Shown here piece by piece: positions 8,644 to 17,449 of a stretch of 64,000 nucleotides of DNA. The stretch's first letter is position 1. Each line of letters starts with the position of its first letter. The stretch is taken from NCBI RefSeq assembly GCF_905220975.1, contig NZ_CAJNBK010000018.1:62001-126000 (forward strand). The letters run 5' to 3'. This DNA comes from Paraburkholderia haematera (GTDB taxonomy: Bacteria > Pseudomonadota > Gammaproteobacteria > Burkholderiales > Burkholderiaceae). A program made the translations under genes and the position numbers. The notes below the pieces were generated by a model. That model was not told the DNA's origin. It saw only the letters and a program-made list of their open reading frames with translations, and searched no databases.

Positions 8644-8648
8644 GCGGG

Positions 8649-9401
8649 CTAGAACGTTTTAGCGAGTTGTTGAGCCGCTTCCTGCAGACGCGGCACGAAC
8701 TCCAGGGCGCGCGAGAGCGGCGCCCGCGAGACCGGCGCATGAACGGCGATCGCCGCGATGCAGGTGTTGTTCTCATCCATTACCGGCGCGGCCACGCACG
8801 CGATACCGGCGACAAATTCCTCATTGTCGATGGCGATGCGCTTGTGCGCGGTGCGGTCGAGTTCTGCTTCAAGCAGTTCGGGATCGGTGATGGTATTTGG
8901 CGTAAAGCGTTCGAGCTTCAGCGTGCGGACGAGGGCGCTGCGTTGTTCGCGCGGCAGCATGGCCAGCAGCAGCTTGCCGCTCGCGCTGCAATGCGCCGGC
9001 ACGTGCGAGCCAGGCTTGAGATCGAGCCGCAACGGCCAGGGTGCTTCGAGCCTGTCGAGATAAAGCACCTCGGTTTCGTGCAGCATCGTGAGGTTGCAGG
9101 TCTCGCCGAGATCGGCGACCAGGTTCGACAGGATTGCATGCCGCAGCCGGCGGGCGCCCGAATGCATCATGACGCCCAGACCGAGTTGCGCGAGACGCGG
9201 CCCGATCACGTAGGCATTTTTCTGACCCGGTTCGCGGATCACGAGCCCGCCGGCCTCGAGCGAAGCCAGCATGCGATGCAGTGAAGCCTTCGGCAGGTCG
9301 ACGTCCTGGGCAATATCGGCCAGCGACACCGGGCCTTCGGCGCGCACGAGATGCTCAAGCAGCGCGAAGGCGCGCAGGGTGGGGGTATCCGCTTTAGTCA
9401 T
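8649..9401 (-). CDS. IclR-family transcriptional regulator (xsc-linked)
   Basis: This is an IclR regulator of 250 residues. The N-terminal winged helix (about residues 8-70) reads TLRAFALLEHLVRAEGPVSLADIAQDVDLPKASLHRMLASLEAGGLV. The C-terminal effector domain contains the family signature CSASGKLLLAMLPREQR. It is paralogous to the next gene, with the same length and a shared GETCNLTMLH/CSASGKLLL core. The region upstream of its start carries TTCCGGAAAA-core motifs, one also found at the xsc promoter. I infer autoregulation plus control of xsc. The effector is unknown; a C2 sulfonate or sulfoacetyl-CoA-type signal would fit the neighbourhood. Confidence 0.85.
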   Translation of the reverse strand: MTKADTPTLRAFALLEHLVRAEGPVSLADIAQDVDLPKASLHRMLASLEAGGLVIREPGQKNAYVIGPRLAQLGLGVMMHSGARRLRHAILSNLVADLGETCNLTMLHETEVLYLDRLEAPWPLRLDLKPGSHVPAHCSASGKLLLAMLPREQRSALVRTLKLERFTPNTITDPELLEAELDRTAHKRIAIDNEEFVAGIACVAAPVMDENNTCIAAIAVHAPVSRAPLSRALEFVPRLQEAAQQLAKTF

Positions 9402-9408
9402 GTCGGCC

Positions 9409-9524
9409 GTTCCGGAAAATGGATCGGCGTCATTGTACCGCGTGGCCTTGTCGGCAGTGGTTTTCGAGAGGAAGAGGCGATTGGCGGAGGGCTATTTCAG
9501 CGACAGTCATCCCGTTTTCCGGAA
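9409..9524. promoter_or_regulatory. Two inverted TTCCGGAAAA motifs upstream of the first iclR gene
   Basis: GTTCCGGAAAATGGAT (9409-9424, plus strand) and TTCCGGAAAACGGGAT (9524-9509, minus strand) share a 10-bp core and face each other about 100 bp apart. The first starts 8 bp upstream of the iclR start codon. They are likely operators of this regulator. The rest of the 238-bp gap holds a GC hairpin around 9588-9605 and nothing else recognisable. Confidence 0.5.
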
Positions 9525-9639
9525 TGCGTGGCGGCGCGACTGCGCGGGGCATGATTGCACGGTTGACGCGGTGGCAGGCTCGTTTTTGGCCCGGCGTGCC
9601 GGGCCCGCTGCGTCTATTTCGCCCGCAAGATCGCTCGTG

Positions 9640-10401
9640 CTACTGCCGGAACGTCTTGGCGGTTTCCTCTGCGGCAAGCCGCAGATCGGGCAGAAAGGCC
9701 AGCAGATCGTCGAGCACGACCCGCCCGACCGGCGCCTGGACGGCGATTGCCGCGCACGCGCGATTGCGGTCCAGCATGACCGGCACCGCGATCGCGATGA
9801 GCCCTTGCAAGTGCTCCTGGTTGTTGATCGCGAGCTGGCGCCGCCGTGTCACGGTCAATTCCTTGCGCAATTCGCCGCGATCCGTAATCGTCCGCTCCGA
9901 ATAGGCGCGTAGCGGCAAGGTTTCGATGACCCGTTCGCGCCGGTCCTTGGGCAGAAAACTGAGCAGCAGCTTGCCGCTCGCCGAGCAGTGCAGCGGCACA
10001 TGCGAGCCCGGTTGAAGATGCATACGCAGCGGCCACTCCGTTTCCACCCGGTCGACATAGACCACATCGTTGCCGGCCAGCATCGTCAGATTGCAGGTCT
10101 CGCCGATTTTGGCCACCAGTTGCTCGAGCAGCACATGGCGGGCAGCGGCCGGCCCCGCATGCATCAGCACATTGACCGCCAGCATCCGCACGCGCGGCGA
10201 ACACTCATACAGCCGGTCGGCGCTGCGCGTGACAAGCCACGCATCCATCAACTGCACCAGAATGCGATGCACGGTCTGCTTGGGCAGTTCGAGAGCATTC
10301 ACGAGATCGGTCATGGAAAGCGGGCTGCTTGCCTCAGCCAACGTCTCGAGTACGCGAAATGCACGCACGGCCGCTGCATTCGATTGATTCGAAGTCGACA
10401 C
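9640..10401 (-). CDS. sauR: IclR-family regulator of sulfoacetate genes (SauR candidate)
   Basis: This is an IclR regulator of 253 residues. The winged helix is near the N-terminus (AVRAFRVLETLAEASSPLSMTDLVNALELPKQTVHRILVQLMDAWLV) and the C-terminal effector domain carries CSASGKLLLSFLPKDRR. It is divergent from sauS with a 200-bp spacer that holds a striking perfect inverted repeat. In Cupriavidus necator H16 the sulfoacetate genes are described as sauRSTU with a regulator gene first; position makes this gene the SauR candidate. The other IclR gene next door could share or swap the role. Confidence 0.75.
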   Translation of the reverse strand: MSTSNQSNAAAVRAFRVLETLAEASSPLSMTDLVNALELPKQTVHRILVQLMDAWLVTRSADRLYECSPRVRMLAVNVLMHAGPAAARHVLLEQLVAKIGETCNLTMLAGNDVVYVDRVETEWPLRMHLQPGSHVPLHCSASGKLLLSFLPKDRRERVIETLPLRAYSERTITDRGELRKELTVTRRRQLAINNQEHLQGLIAIAVPVMLDRNRACAAIAVQAPVGRVVLDDLLAFLPDLRLAAEETAKTFRQ

Positions 10402-10454
10402 ACCGTCTCCTCAACGTCGTATTTATAAGTTGGATTGTGCATCGGTCTGTTTAG

Positions 10455-10538
10455 TTTTCGGGACTACGGAAAGTCCCGAAAATTGCACTTTCCGATTCTC
10501 GCCGGCACGGCGCAAGGGATAGTTCAAAAAACGGGACT
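10455..10538. promoter_or_regulatory. sauR/sauS operator: perfect inverted repeat plus half-site
   Basis: TTTTCGGGACT (10455-10465) and AGTCCCGAAAA (10472-10482) form a perfect 11-bp inverted repeat with a 6-bp spacer. A third half-site, AAAACGGGACT, ends at 10538. All lie between the divergent sauR and sauS start codons. The sequence differs from the TTCCG-type motif of the neighbouring IclR gene, so the two paralogues probably read different sites. Confidence 0.65.
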
Positions 10539-10601
10539 CCGAAGCAGATACGGCTCACTAGATTGGTAACAACACCATCGTTTCCGTCTGGAGTGAACCG
10601 T

Positions 10602-12047
10602 ATGAACGTTAGGGCCACAGAAGCCGAAGCTGCGCACGAGAGCGCACAGCGTGAAGTCGAGCGCGTCGTCGCCGCACTGGTCGCGCGTGCGCGCGCCGCG
10701 CAGCGAGAATTCGAGTCCACGGGACAGGCGATGCTCGATGCCGCCGCCGACGCCGCCGCGTGGGCGATCATGGAGCCCGCCCGCAACCGGCAACTGGCCG
10801 AGCTGGCGGTGCGCGACACCGGTCTCGGCAACGCGGACGACAAGTTCCGCAAAAACTTTCGCAAGACGCTCGGACTATTGCGCGATCTGCGCGGGCAGAA
10901 AACCACGGGGGTGATCGAGCGCGATGATGCCACCGGTATCGTCGAGATTGCACGGGCGGTCGGCGTGGTGGCGGCGATCACGCCGTCCACCAATCCGGCA
11001 GCCACGCCGATCAACAAGATCGTCAACGCGCTCAAATGCGGCAATGCCGTGATCGTGGCGCCTTCGCCCAAGGGCTATTCGTCGTGCGTGCTGCTGATCG
11101 AATTCATTCACGCGCAATTCGCCAAAGTAGGGCTCGCGCCCGAGCTCGTCCAGATGCTGCCCGCGCCGATCAGCAAGGCGGCCACCGCCGAATTGATGCG
11201 GCAGTGCGATCTGGTCGTGGCGACCGGGTCGCAGGCGAACGTGCGGATGGCTTACGCAAGCGGAACGCCCGCGTTCGGGGTGGGCGCGGGCAACGTTGCT
11301 TCGATCGTCACCGCGTCGGCCGATTTGCACGATGCAGCGCACAAGATTGCACGCTCGAAAACGTTCGACAACGCGACCAGTTGTTCGTCGGAAAACAGCG
11401 TGGTTATCGACTCCGCGGTGTACGCGACCATGCTGGCCGAACTGACCGCCTGCGGCGGCGTCATGCTCGACGCCGCGCAAAAGGCGCAACTGCAGGGCGC
11501 CCTGTGGTCGAACGGCAAGCTGTCGGCACACTGCACCGCGCATTCGGCCACATTTATTGCGCGGGCGGCAGGCCTCGACGACATTGCGGCACGCGAGCCC
11601 GCATTCCTGATGGTGGAGGAAACCGGCTTCGGCGCTGATTACCCCTTCTCGGGCGAGAAGCTCGCGCCGGTACTGACCGTTTATCGCGCGGAGAGCTTCG
11701 CCGCCGCCGCCGGGATCGTGCGTGGCATATACGCGTACATGGGGGCAGGGCACTCGGTCGGCCTGCATTCCGTTGACCCCGGGCAGGCGGTGCAGCTCGG
11801 CTCGACGCTGCCGGTGGCACGCGTGATCGTGAATCAGGCGCATTGCCTCGCGACCGGCGGCAACTTCGATAACGGCTTGCCGTTTTCCCTTTCAATGGGA
11901 TGCGGCACGTGGGGCCGCAACAATTTTTCCAGCAATCTCAACTTTCATCATTACCTGAATATCACGCGCGTGGCCTATCCGATCGAGGAGCGTGTCCCGG
12001 AACTGGACGACGTACTCGGCGATTTCTTCGTGAGGTATGGCAAATGA
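10602..12047 (+). CDS. sauS: CoA-acylating sulfoacetaldehyde dehydrogenase (SauS)
   Basis: SauS reduces sulfoacetyl-CoA to sulfoacetaldehyde with NADPH, feeding Xsc. The 481-residue protein belongs to the acylating aldehyde dehydrogenase branch. It has the nucleotide-binding region GVVAAITPSTNPAATPINKI and catalytic C261 in FDNATSCSSENSVV, and it ends with the long C-terminal region GCGTWGRNNFSSNLNFHHYLN seen in AdhE/EutE-like and SauS enzymes. The start at 10602 is chosen for a GGAG site 8 bp upstream; a start 13 codons earlier lacks one. Its stop overlaps the sauT start (ATGA). Confidence 0.88.
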   Translation: MNVRATEAEAAHESAQREVERVVAALVARARAAQREFESTGQAMLDAAADAAAWAIMEPARNRQLAELAVRDTGLGNADDKFRKNFRKTLGLLRDLRGQKTTGVIERDDATGIVEIARAVGVVAAITPSTNPAATPINKIVNALKCGNAVIVAPSPKGYSSCVLLIEFIHAQFAKVGLAPELVQMLPAPISKAATAELMRQCDLVVATGSQANVRMAYASGTPAFGVGAGNVASIVTASADLHDAAHKIARSKTFDNATSCSSENSVVIDSAVYATMLAELTACGGVMLDAAQKAQLQGALWSNGKLSAHCTAHSATFIARAAGLDDIAAREPAFLMVEETGFGADYPFSGEKLAPVLTVYRAESFAAAAGIVRGIYAYMGAGHSVGLHSVDPGQAVQLGSTLPVARVIVNQAHCLATGGNFDNGLPFSLSMGCGTWGRNNFSSNLNFHHYLNITRVAYPIEERVPELDDVLGDFFVRYGK

Positions 12048-13720
12048 AGACGCCTCACACCATCCGCGCACTGATCGACGCGCGCGCCGCGCAGTTTCCC
12101 GACAAGCCGTTCCTGCTGGCGGCCCCTGAATCTCCCGACGAGGGCGGCGCAGCCGCGCATGCCGACGTGTTGAGCTTCGCGCAACTGCGCGACGACTGCC
12201 GCGCGCTCGAGACGGTTTTTCACGAAGCGGGCTTGCAGGCCGGCGATGTCGTTTCGGTCTTCATGGGCAACGGTATCCATACGGCAAGGCTGCTGCTCGC
12301 GGCGATGTATAGCGGCCTCGTTGCCAATCCGCTCAATCTGCTGTGCCAGCCGTCGCAGTTGCGCTACATCGTGGAGCATTCGGACACGCGTATGGTGTTT
12401 GTTTCCAGCGATACGCACGCGGCGATGTCGAGCGCGATCGACGGCTTGCGCGAGCAGGGCATCACCCGCACCGTTGCGCTGATTCGCACCGAGCCCGATG
12501 GTGCCGTGGCTCTAGTGCCTGTGCCGGCTTGCGTCGAAGCCGGGCTGGAGGAAACGTCAAGTGTTGCCGTCACGCAAAGGGTATCGGCAGCGCATGCGCG
12601 TTCGGCGCCGGCTATAAGCGCCCTGGATTCCGAAGCGTCGCCAGGCGGTGAGCCAAACGGTGAGCCAGGTGCGAGCGATGTGGCGCTGCTGATGTACACG
12701 TCCGGCACCACGGGCGCACCGAAGGGCGTCCTGCTGGACCATCGGAACCTGCTGGCCAACGCCCGCAATATCTCGCGCGAGCACCGGCTCGGCGCCGGCG
12801 ACCGGGTCTTCGCCGCCTTGCCGCTTTATCACGTCAATGGGCTCGTCGTGACGCTGCTTGCACCGCTCTTTCATGGCGGCTCGGTGGTCATGGCGCCGCG
12901 GTTTTCCGCGCGCACCTACTGGCGCGATGTCGCGCGCTACGGCTGCACATGGATCAACGTGGTACCGACGATCGTCGCCTATCTGCTCAATAACGACGAA
13001 TCCTGCCTGTTCGACCTGTCGGCGCTGAGGTTCTGCCGCAGTGCGTCGGCGGCGCTGCCCGTGGATCATCACCGTGCGTTCGAGGCGCGCTTCGGGATCG
13101 GCATCATCGAAACGATGGGCATGACCGAAACGGCTGCGCCTGTGTTCAGTAATCCATACGATCAAGAAAGCCGAAAAATCGGCAGTATCGGACTGCCTTC
13201 GGGCGGCGAAGCGAAGGTGATCGATCGTCATGGCCGCGAATGCGCGCCCAACGAGTGCGGCGAACTCGTGCTGCGTGGCGAACAGGTCATGCGTGGCTAT
13301 TACAAGCGCCCTCTGGAAACGCGTGAAGCCTTTACCGCGGACGGCTGGCTGCGCACCGGCGATCTCGGCTATCGCGACAGCGACGGTTACTTCTACATCA
13401 ACGGCCGGGCGAAGGAATTGATCATCAAGGGCGGCGAAAACATCGCCCCGCGCGAGATCGATGAAGCCTTGCTCAAACACCCCGGCGTGCTGGATGCGGC
13501 GGTGGTGGGTGTGCCGGATACCGCTTACGGGCAGGAGATCGTCGCCTTCATCGTGCCGCGCGTCGCCAACGGTCACGGCGCGCTCGATATCGCGGATCTG
13601 CACGAACACTGTCTGCGCGAACTCGGCCGCTACAAAACGCCAAAGGAGTTTCGCTTCGTGACGGAACTGCCTCGGGGCCCCTCGGGCAAAGTGCAGCGCC
13701 TGAAGCTGGTGCCCACCTGA
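12044..13720 (+). CDS. sauT: AMP-forming sulfoacetate-CoA ligase (SauT)
   Basis: This acyl-adenylate-forming enzyme, 558 residues long, would activate sulfoacetate to sulfoacetyl-CoA with ATP. The AMP-binding P-loop reads YTSGTTGAPKG (about residues 218-228). Later motifs include ETMGMTETAAP, the hinge region GWLRTGDLGYRDSDGYFYINGR, and a C-terminal catalytic lysine in PRGPSGKVQRL. Translation starts at 12044, overlapping the sauS stop; the longer frame upstream only overlaps sauS. The substrate is inferred from the sauS/sauU neighbours, since the domain alone would fit many carboxylates. Confidence 0.85.
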   Translation: MKTPHTIRALIDARAAQFPDKPFLLAAPESPDEGGAAAHADVLSFAQLRDDCRALETVFHEAGLQAGDVVSVFMGNGIHTARLLLAAMYSGLVANPLNLLCQPSQLRYIVEHSDTRMVFVSSDTHAAMSSAIDGLREQGITRTVALIRTEPDGAVALVPVPACVEAGLEETSSVAVTQRVSAAHARSAPAISALDSEASPGGEPNGEPGASDVALLMYTSGTTGAPKGVLLDHRNLLANARNISREHRLGAGDRVFAALPLYHVNGLVVTLLAPLFHGGSVVMAPRFSARTYWRDVARYGCTWINVVPTIVAYLLNNDESCLFDLSALRFCRSASAALPVDHHRAFEARFGIGIIETMGMTETAAPVFSNPYDQESRKIGSIGLPSGGEAKVIDRHGRECAPNECGELVLRGEQVMRGYYKRPLETREAFTADGWLRTGDLGYRDSDGYFYINGRAKELIIKGGENIAPREIDEALLKHPGVLDAAVVGVPDTAYGQEIVAFIVPRVANGHGALDIADLHEHCLRELGRYKTPKEFRFVTELPRGPSGKVQRLKLVPT

Positions 13721-13864
13721 AGGCGCACGCATCGGCACGCACGGATCGCGCCGGCCAGCCCAGCAAGAGGACGCACCGAGACGCACGAGACGCACCGCAG
13801 CACGACGTACGGATCGAACGACCACAGACGCCACCGGCGTCACACAAGAAACACAGGAGACAGC

Positions 13865-15247
13865 ATGCAAACGCACAAGCGGCGTGTGAAGACGCGCCAC
13901 ATCATCCTGGCCGTCATGTGCCTGATGTATTTCATCTCGTACATCGACCGCGTGAACATTGCCGTGGCCGGCCCTATCATCCGGCACGAAATGGGGCTCT
14001 CGACCGTTCAACTCGGCCTCGTGTTTTCCGCTTTCGCTTATCCGTATGCGTTCATGCAGGTCATTGGCGGCTGGCTGTCCGACAAGTACGGGCCGAAGCT
14101 GGTGCTGACGGTGTTATCGCTGATCTGGGGGGCGGCGACGCTCGCCACCGGCTTCGCCGGCAGCGTCGCGATGCTCGTTGCGTTGCGCTTCGCGCTGGGA
14201 ATCGGCGAGGGCGGCGCGTTCCCGACGGCGACGCGTGCCTTTACCTACTGGATGCCGGTGGCGGAGCGCGGTTTCGCTCAGGGGATCACCCATAGCTTCG
14301 CCCGCCTCGGCGGCGCAGTCACGCCGCCGCTCGTGCTCGCGGTAGTAGTGGCGGGCGGCTGGCGCGACGCATTCATCCTGCTCGGGGTGGCGAGTCTCGC
14401 GTGGACGGTGCTCTATCTGTGCGTCTTTACGAACTCGCCGGAGCAGAACCGGCGCGTGACGCCCGAGGAAACGGCTGAGATCGGCTATCGCGCCGGCGAC
14501 TGCGAGCGCGCCAAGCGGGCGGCCACGCCGTGGCGCAAACTGATCCGCCGCATGTGGCTCGTCACGTTCGTCGACTTCTGCTACGGCTGGCTGCTGTGGG
14601 TCTATCTGACCTGGCTGCCTTCGTACCTGAAGGAAGCCCGCGGCTTCGATCTCAAGCAACTGGCGCTGTTCACGGCGCTGCCGCTGCTGGCGGGCGTGAT
14701 CGGCGATACCCTCGGCGGTGTTGTCTCGGACCGGCTCTACAAGCGCACCGGCCGGCTGCGCTTTGCACGCTGCGCCGTGCTCGTGACAGGCATGGGCGGT
14801 TCGCTCGTCTTCCTGTTGCCAATGGTGTCCGCGACCAATCCGCTGATGGCGGTGCTGTTCCTGTCGGCGTCGTTCTTCTTTCTCGAGATCACGAATCCTG
14901 TGTTGTGGACCTTGCCGCTCGACATCGGCGGCAGATACGCGGGTACGGCGGGCGGCATGATGAACACGGGCTTCGGCGTGGCCGGCATGATATCGCCTGT
15001 CGTGTTCGGCTATCTGATCGAGACAACCGGCAGTTATAACGTGCCGTTCACGATCTCCGCCTGTTTGCTGGGGGTGGGGATTGTGGCCGCGCTGTTCATC
15101 GATCCCACGAGGACGGTCGAGGCCGACGAGGAGCGCGAGCGGCTCGACGGCAGAGCGCTAGACGGCATGCCCGCGTTTCTACCGGCGAGCGCCGTGGCGC
15201 GGCTGGAGCGGCACCATCTGCGCCGTCCGCTGCGCTGGCGCAGATAA
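13865..15247 (+). CDS. sauU: MFS transporter, sulfoacetate uptake candidate (SauU)
   Basis: This is a major facilitator permease of 460 residues with about 12 membrane segments. It starts HIILAVMCLMYFISYIDRVNIAVAGP, the hallmark of the anion:cation symporter/phthalate-permease branch. The loop 2-3 motif is GGWLSDKYGPKLVL. It follows sauT after 144 bp of low-complexity sequence and has its own strong AGGAGACAGC site. In the known sauRSTU system SauU is the proposed sulfoacetate transporter, which fits position and family. The C-terminal tail after about residue 420 is charged and probably cytoplasmic. Confidence 0.82.
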   Translation: MQTHKRRVKTRHIILAVMCLMYFISYIDRVNIAVAGPIIRHEMGLSTVQLGLVFSAFAYPYAFMQVIGGWLSDKYGPKLVLTVLSLIWGAATLATGFAGSVAMLVALRFALGIGEGGAFPTATRAFTYWMPVAERGFAQGITHSFARLGGAVTPPLVLAVVVAGGWRDAFILLGVASLAWTVLYLCVFTNSPEQNRRVTPEETAEIGYRAGDCERAKRAATPWRKLIRRMWLVTFVDFCYGWLLWVYLTWLPSYLKEARGFDLKQLALFTALPLLAGVIGDTLGGVVSDRLYKRTGRLRFARCAVLVTGMGGSLVFLLPMVSATNPLMAVLFLSASFFFLEITNPVLWTLPLDIGGRYAGTAGGMMNTGFGVAGMISPVVFGYLIETTGSYNVPFTISACLLGVGIVAALFIDPTRTVEADEERERLDGRALDGMPAFLPASAVARLERHHLRRPLRWRR

Positions 15248-15321
15248 GGCGTCCTTAGGCGAGCGGGCCGATGGAGACAACGTCAGGTGTCCACTCGCTG
15301 GCTCGCCGGCGCCGTTCGCTT

Positions 15322-16239
15322 CTAGCTGGCTGGCGTGAGCTTGCGCAAACGCCAGATGAGACTCGAAGTGTCATAGCGGTAGCCGCCCAGCGCCTGAACG
15401 TCGCCGTAGAACTGATCGACCAGCGCGGTGACCGGCAGCGACACGCCAATGCGCTTCGCTTCGTCGAGACAGAAACCGAGGTCCTTGCGCATCCAGTCGA
15501 CGGCGAAGCCGTAATCGAACTTACCCTCGATCATGGTCTTGCCGCGGTTTTCCATCTGCCAGCTAGCCGCCGCTCCCTTGCCGATCACCTCCAGGACGCG
15601 GGTCATGTCGAGGCCTGCGTTCTCGCCGAAATGAATCGCTTCGGACAGGCCCTGCACGATGCCGGCGACGCAGATCTGATTGACCATTTTGGCTAGCTGC
15701 CCGGCGCCGGTCGGGCCGATCAGCGTGACGGCGGCTGCGTAGTGATGCAGCGTCGCCGCGCAACGCTCGAACGCAGCCGCGTCGCCGCCGCACATGATCG
15801 TCAGCTTGCCGTTTTGCGCCCCCGACTGGCCGCCGGAGACGGGTGCGTCGATGAAGTGCAAACCCTGCGTGTGCGCCATGCCCGCAAGGTCGCGGGCGAC
15901 GTTAGCCGAGGTGGTGGTGTGATCGACGAAGGGCGTGCCACGCGCCATGCCCGCAAACGCACCCTGGTCGCCGAGGGTGATATCGCGCAGATCGTCGTCG
16001 TTACCCACGCACGCCAGCACCAGCTCGGCGCCGTCCACGGCTTCGCGCGGCGTGCGCGCGGCGCGGCCGCCGTACTCGGAGACCCATTGCTCCGCTTTTT
16101 GCGCGGTCCGGTTGTAGACCGTCACGTCGAGGCCGGCCTTCGCCAGATGTCCGGCCATCGGAAAGCCCATGACGCCGAGGCCGAGAAAAGCGACGCGGCG
16201 CACGGCATCGCTCGAAGAGGGGGTGGATGGAGCGTTCAT
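15322..16239 (-). CDS. NAD(P)-dependent beta-hydroxyacid dehydrogenase (HIBADH family)
   Basis: This is a 305-residue member of the 3-hydroxyisobutyrate/tartronate-semialdehyde reductase family. The N-terminal Rossmann motif is VAFLGLGVMGFPMAGHLAKAG, the substrate loop is FIDAPVSGGQSGAQNGKLTIMCGG, and the catalytic lysine region is GAGQLAKMVNQICVAG. The family also contains sulfolactaldehyde reductase, so a link to the adjacent sulfonate genes is possible but nothing in the sequence proves it. It is co-directional with the LysR gene upstream (75-bp gap) and convergent with sauU. Confidence 0.85.
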   Translation of the reverse strand: MNAPSTPSSSDAVRRVAFLGLGVMGFPMAGHLAKAGLDVTVYNRTAQKAEQWVSEYGGRAARTPREAVDGAELVLACVGNDDDLRDITLGDQGAFAGMARGTPFVDHTTTSANVARDLAGMAHTQGLHFIDAPVSGGQSGAQNGKLTIMCGGDAAAFERCAATLHHYAAAVTLIGPTGAGQLAKMVNQICVAGIVQGLSEAIHFGENAGLDMTRVLEVIGKGAAASWQMENRGKTMIEGKFDYGFAVDWMRKDLGFCLDEAKRIGVSLPVTALVDQFYGDVQALGGYRYDTSSLIWRLRKLTPAS

Positions 16240-16314
16240 TGGCGTTCCTCAGGGGAGGGGAGAGAGTGGGGAATCAATTATCTCAGCAAGGCAGTTGAGC
16301 GACGCGGCGCGCGA

Positions 16315-17262
16315 TCAGCGGCCCGGTGCGGGCTTGGTACGTTTGCCGCCGGCTGGGGCGAGCCCATATTTGTTCGACGGGATTTCCTGCCTGAAGAGTT
16401 CAGCGAGCTTTTCCGCCGCTAGCGAAAGTGGCGCATCACGTAGTTTAAGGATGCCGAGCTTGAGCGGCGGCAATGCCATCTGTAAGGGCACGCGGCTCGC
16501 TTGTTGCCCATAGGGCTCCGTGCTGAGCATCCCGGCCGGGCACGCGAGCAGCGCGTCGGTGCGCGCCATCAGACTCCAGCTGACGCCGAACGTGTTGGTC
16601 TGGATGATGCGCGTGGGCAGCACCTGCCGCGATCGGCGCAAATAGTCGAGCAGATTACTGTGCTGGCTGCCGGGCGAGAGGTTCATGATCCATTTGCAAT
16701 CGAGCAATTGCCGCCATTCGGTTGCCTTTTCCAGTGGGTGCCCCCGCCGGCATGCCACGATCGTTTCGAGCGTTTGCAGCGGTTCGAAGTCGAACTCGCC
16801 GCTGACCTCCTCTTCGGCGGGCGCGGCGACCGCGAAATCGATCGAGCCGTCGCGAAGTGCGTGGAGCACGTGGGGCATCAGGCCTTCCTCGAAGGTGAGC
16901 TCCGCAAGAGGCATGCTTTTGCGAAAGCGTTCGATCACGTCGGGCAGCACCCCCAGGAACACCATGGGCGTGACGGCGGTCGATACGCGGCTGCGCTTGC
17001 CGCCCAGAATCTGCTGGATGTCCTGGCGTGCCAGCGCCAGTTGAGATTGTGCGAGGCGCGCGCGCACGGTGAGTTGATGACCGCACTCGGTCAGCGTCAC
17101 GCCGCGCGAACTGCGCATGATCAGCGGTGCATCGAGGTCCTGTTCGAGTTCCCGCACGGCCTTGGTGACCGCAGCCTGACTCAGATGCAGATGGCGTGCC
17201 GCGCCGCGGATACTGCCCGTTTCCACGAGCGCAAGCCAGGCTTTCAGGTAATGGTCTTTCAT
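16315..17262 (-). CDS. LysR-family transcriptional regulator
   Basis: This is a LysR regulator of 315 residues. The N-terminal winged helix-turn-helix reads YLKAWLALVETGSIRGAARHLHLSQAAVTKAVRELEQDLDAPLIMR, followed by a periplasmic-binding-protein-like effector domain (about residues 90-295). It is divergent from the PuuC-type aldehyde dehydrogenase. A short inverted repeat (GACAAC-N5-GTTGTC at 17296-17312) sits 34 bp upstream of its start and is the likely binding site. The hydroxyacid dehydrogenase downstream may be a second target. Confidence 0.88.
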   Translation of the reverse strand: MKDHYLKAWLALVETGSIRGAARHLHLSQAAVTKAVRELEQDLDAPLIMRSSRGVTLTECGHQLTVRARLAQSQLALARQDIQQILGGKRSRVSTAVTPMVFLGVLPDVIERFRKSMPLAELTFEEGLMPHVLHALRDGSIDFAVAAPAEEEVSGEFDFEPLQTLETIVACRRGHPLEKATEWRQLLDCKWIMNLSPGSQHSNLLDYLRRSRQVLPTRIIQTNTFGVSWSLMARTDALLACPAGMLSTEPYGQQASRVPLQMALPPLKLGILKLRDAPLSLAAEKLAELFRQEIPSNKYGLAPAGGKRTKPAPGR

Positions 17263-17295
17263 GTCTCGTTCGCCTTATTTCAACGCCTTGCGCGT

Positions 17296-17312
17296 GACAA
17301 CGCAGGGTTGTC
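17296..17312. promoter_or_regulatory. LysR operator candidate
   Basis: GACAAC and GTTGTC form a perfect 6-bp inverted repeat with a 5-bp spacer. The spacing suits a LysR recognition site. It lies between the divergent lysR and puuC genes. Confidence 0.4.
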
Positions 17313-17449
17313 TCCGTCAATAATTTATCGTCTTCTGGTTCGAATTTTATCTGAGTACGCTGTCACGGCTTCCGCACCGGCCGTGCCGCTGCGTCACGCG
17401 CATGCGTGGCGCGCTGCCACGGCTCACGTCATTCTATAGAGGTATCCTA

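Noticed and set aside
9588..9605. Strong GC hairpin between the two IclR genes as a terminator
   Set aside because: On the minus strand, the direction of the upstream gene, it is followed by A residues rather than T residues, so an intrinsic terminator is not supported.
13765..13800. GACGCAC direct repeats between sauT and sauU
   Set aside because: Short, low-complexity and without symmetry; likely simple-sequence drift in a spacer rather than an operator.
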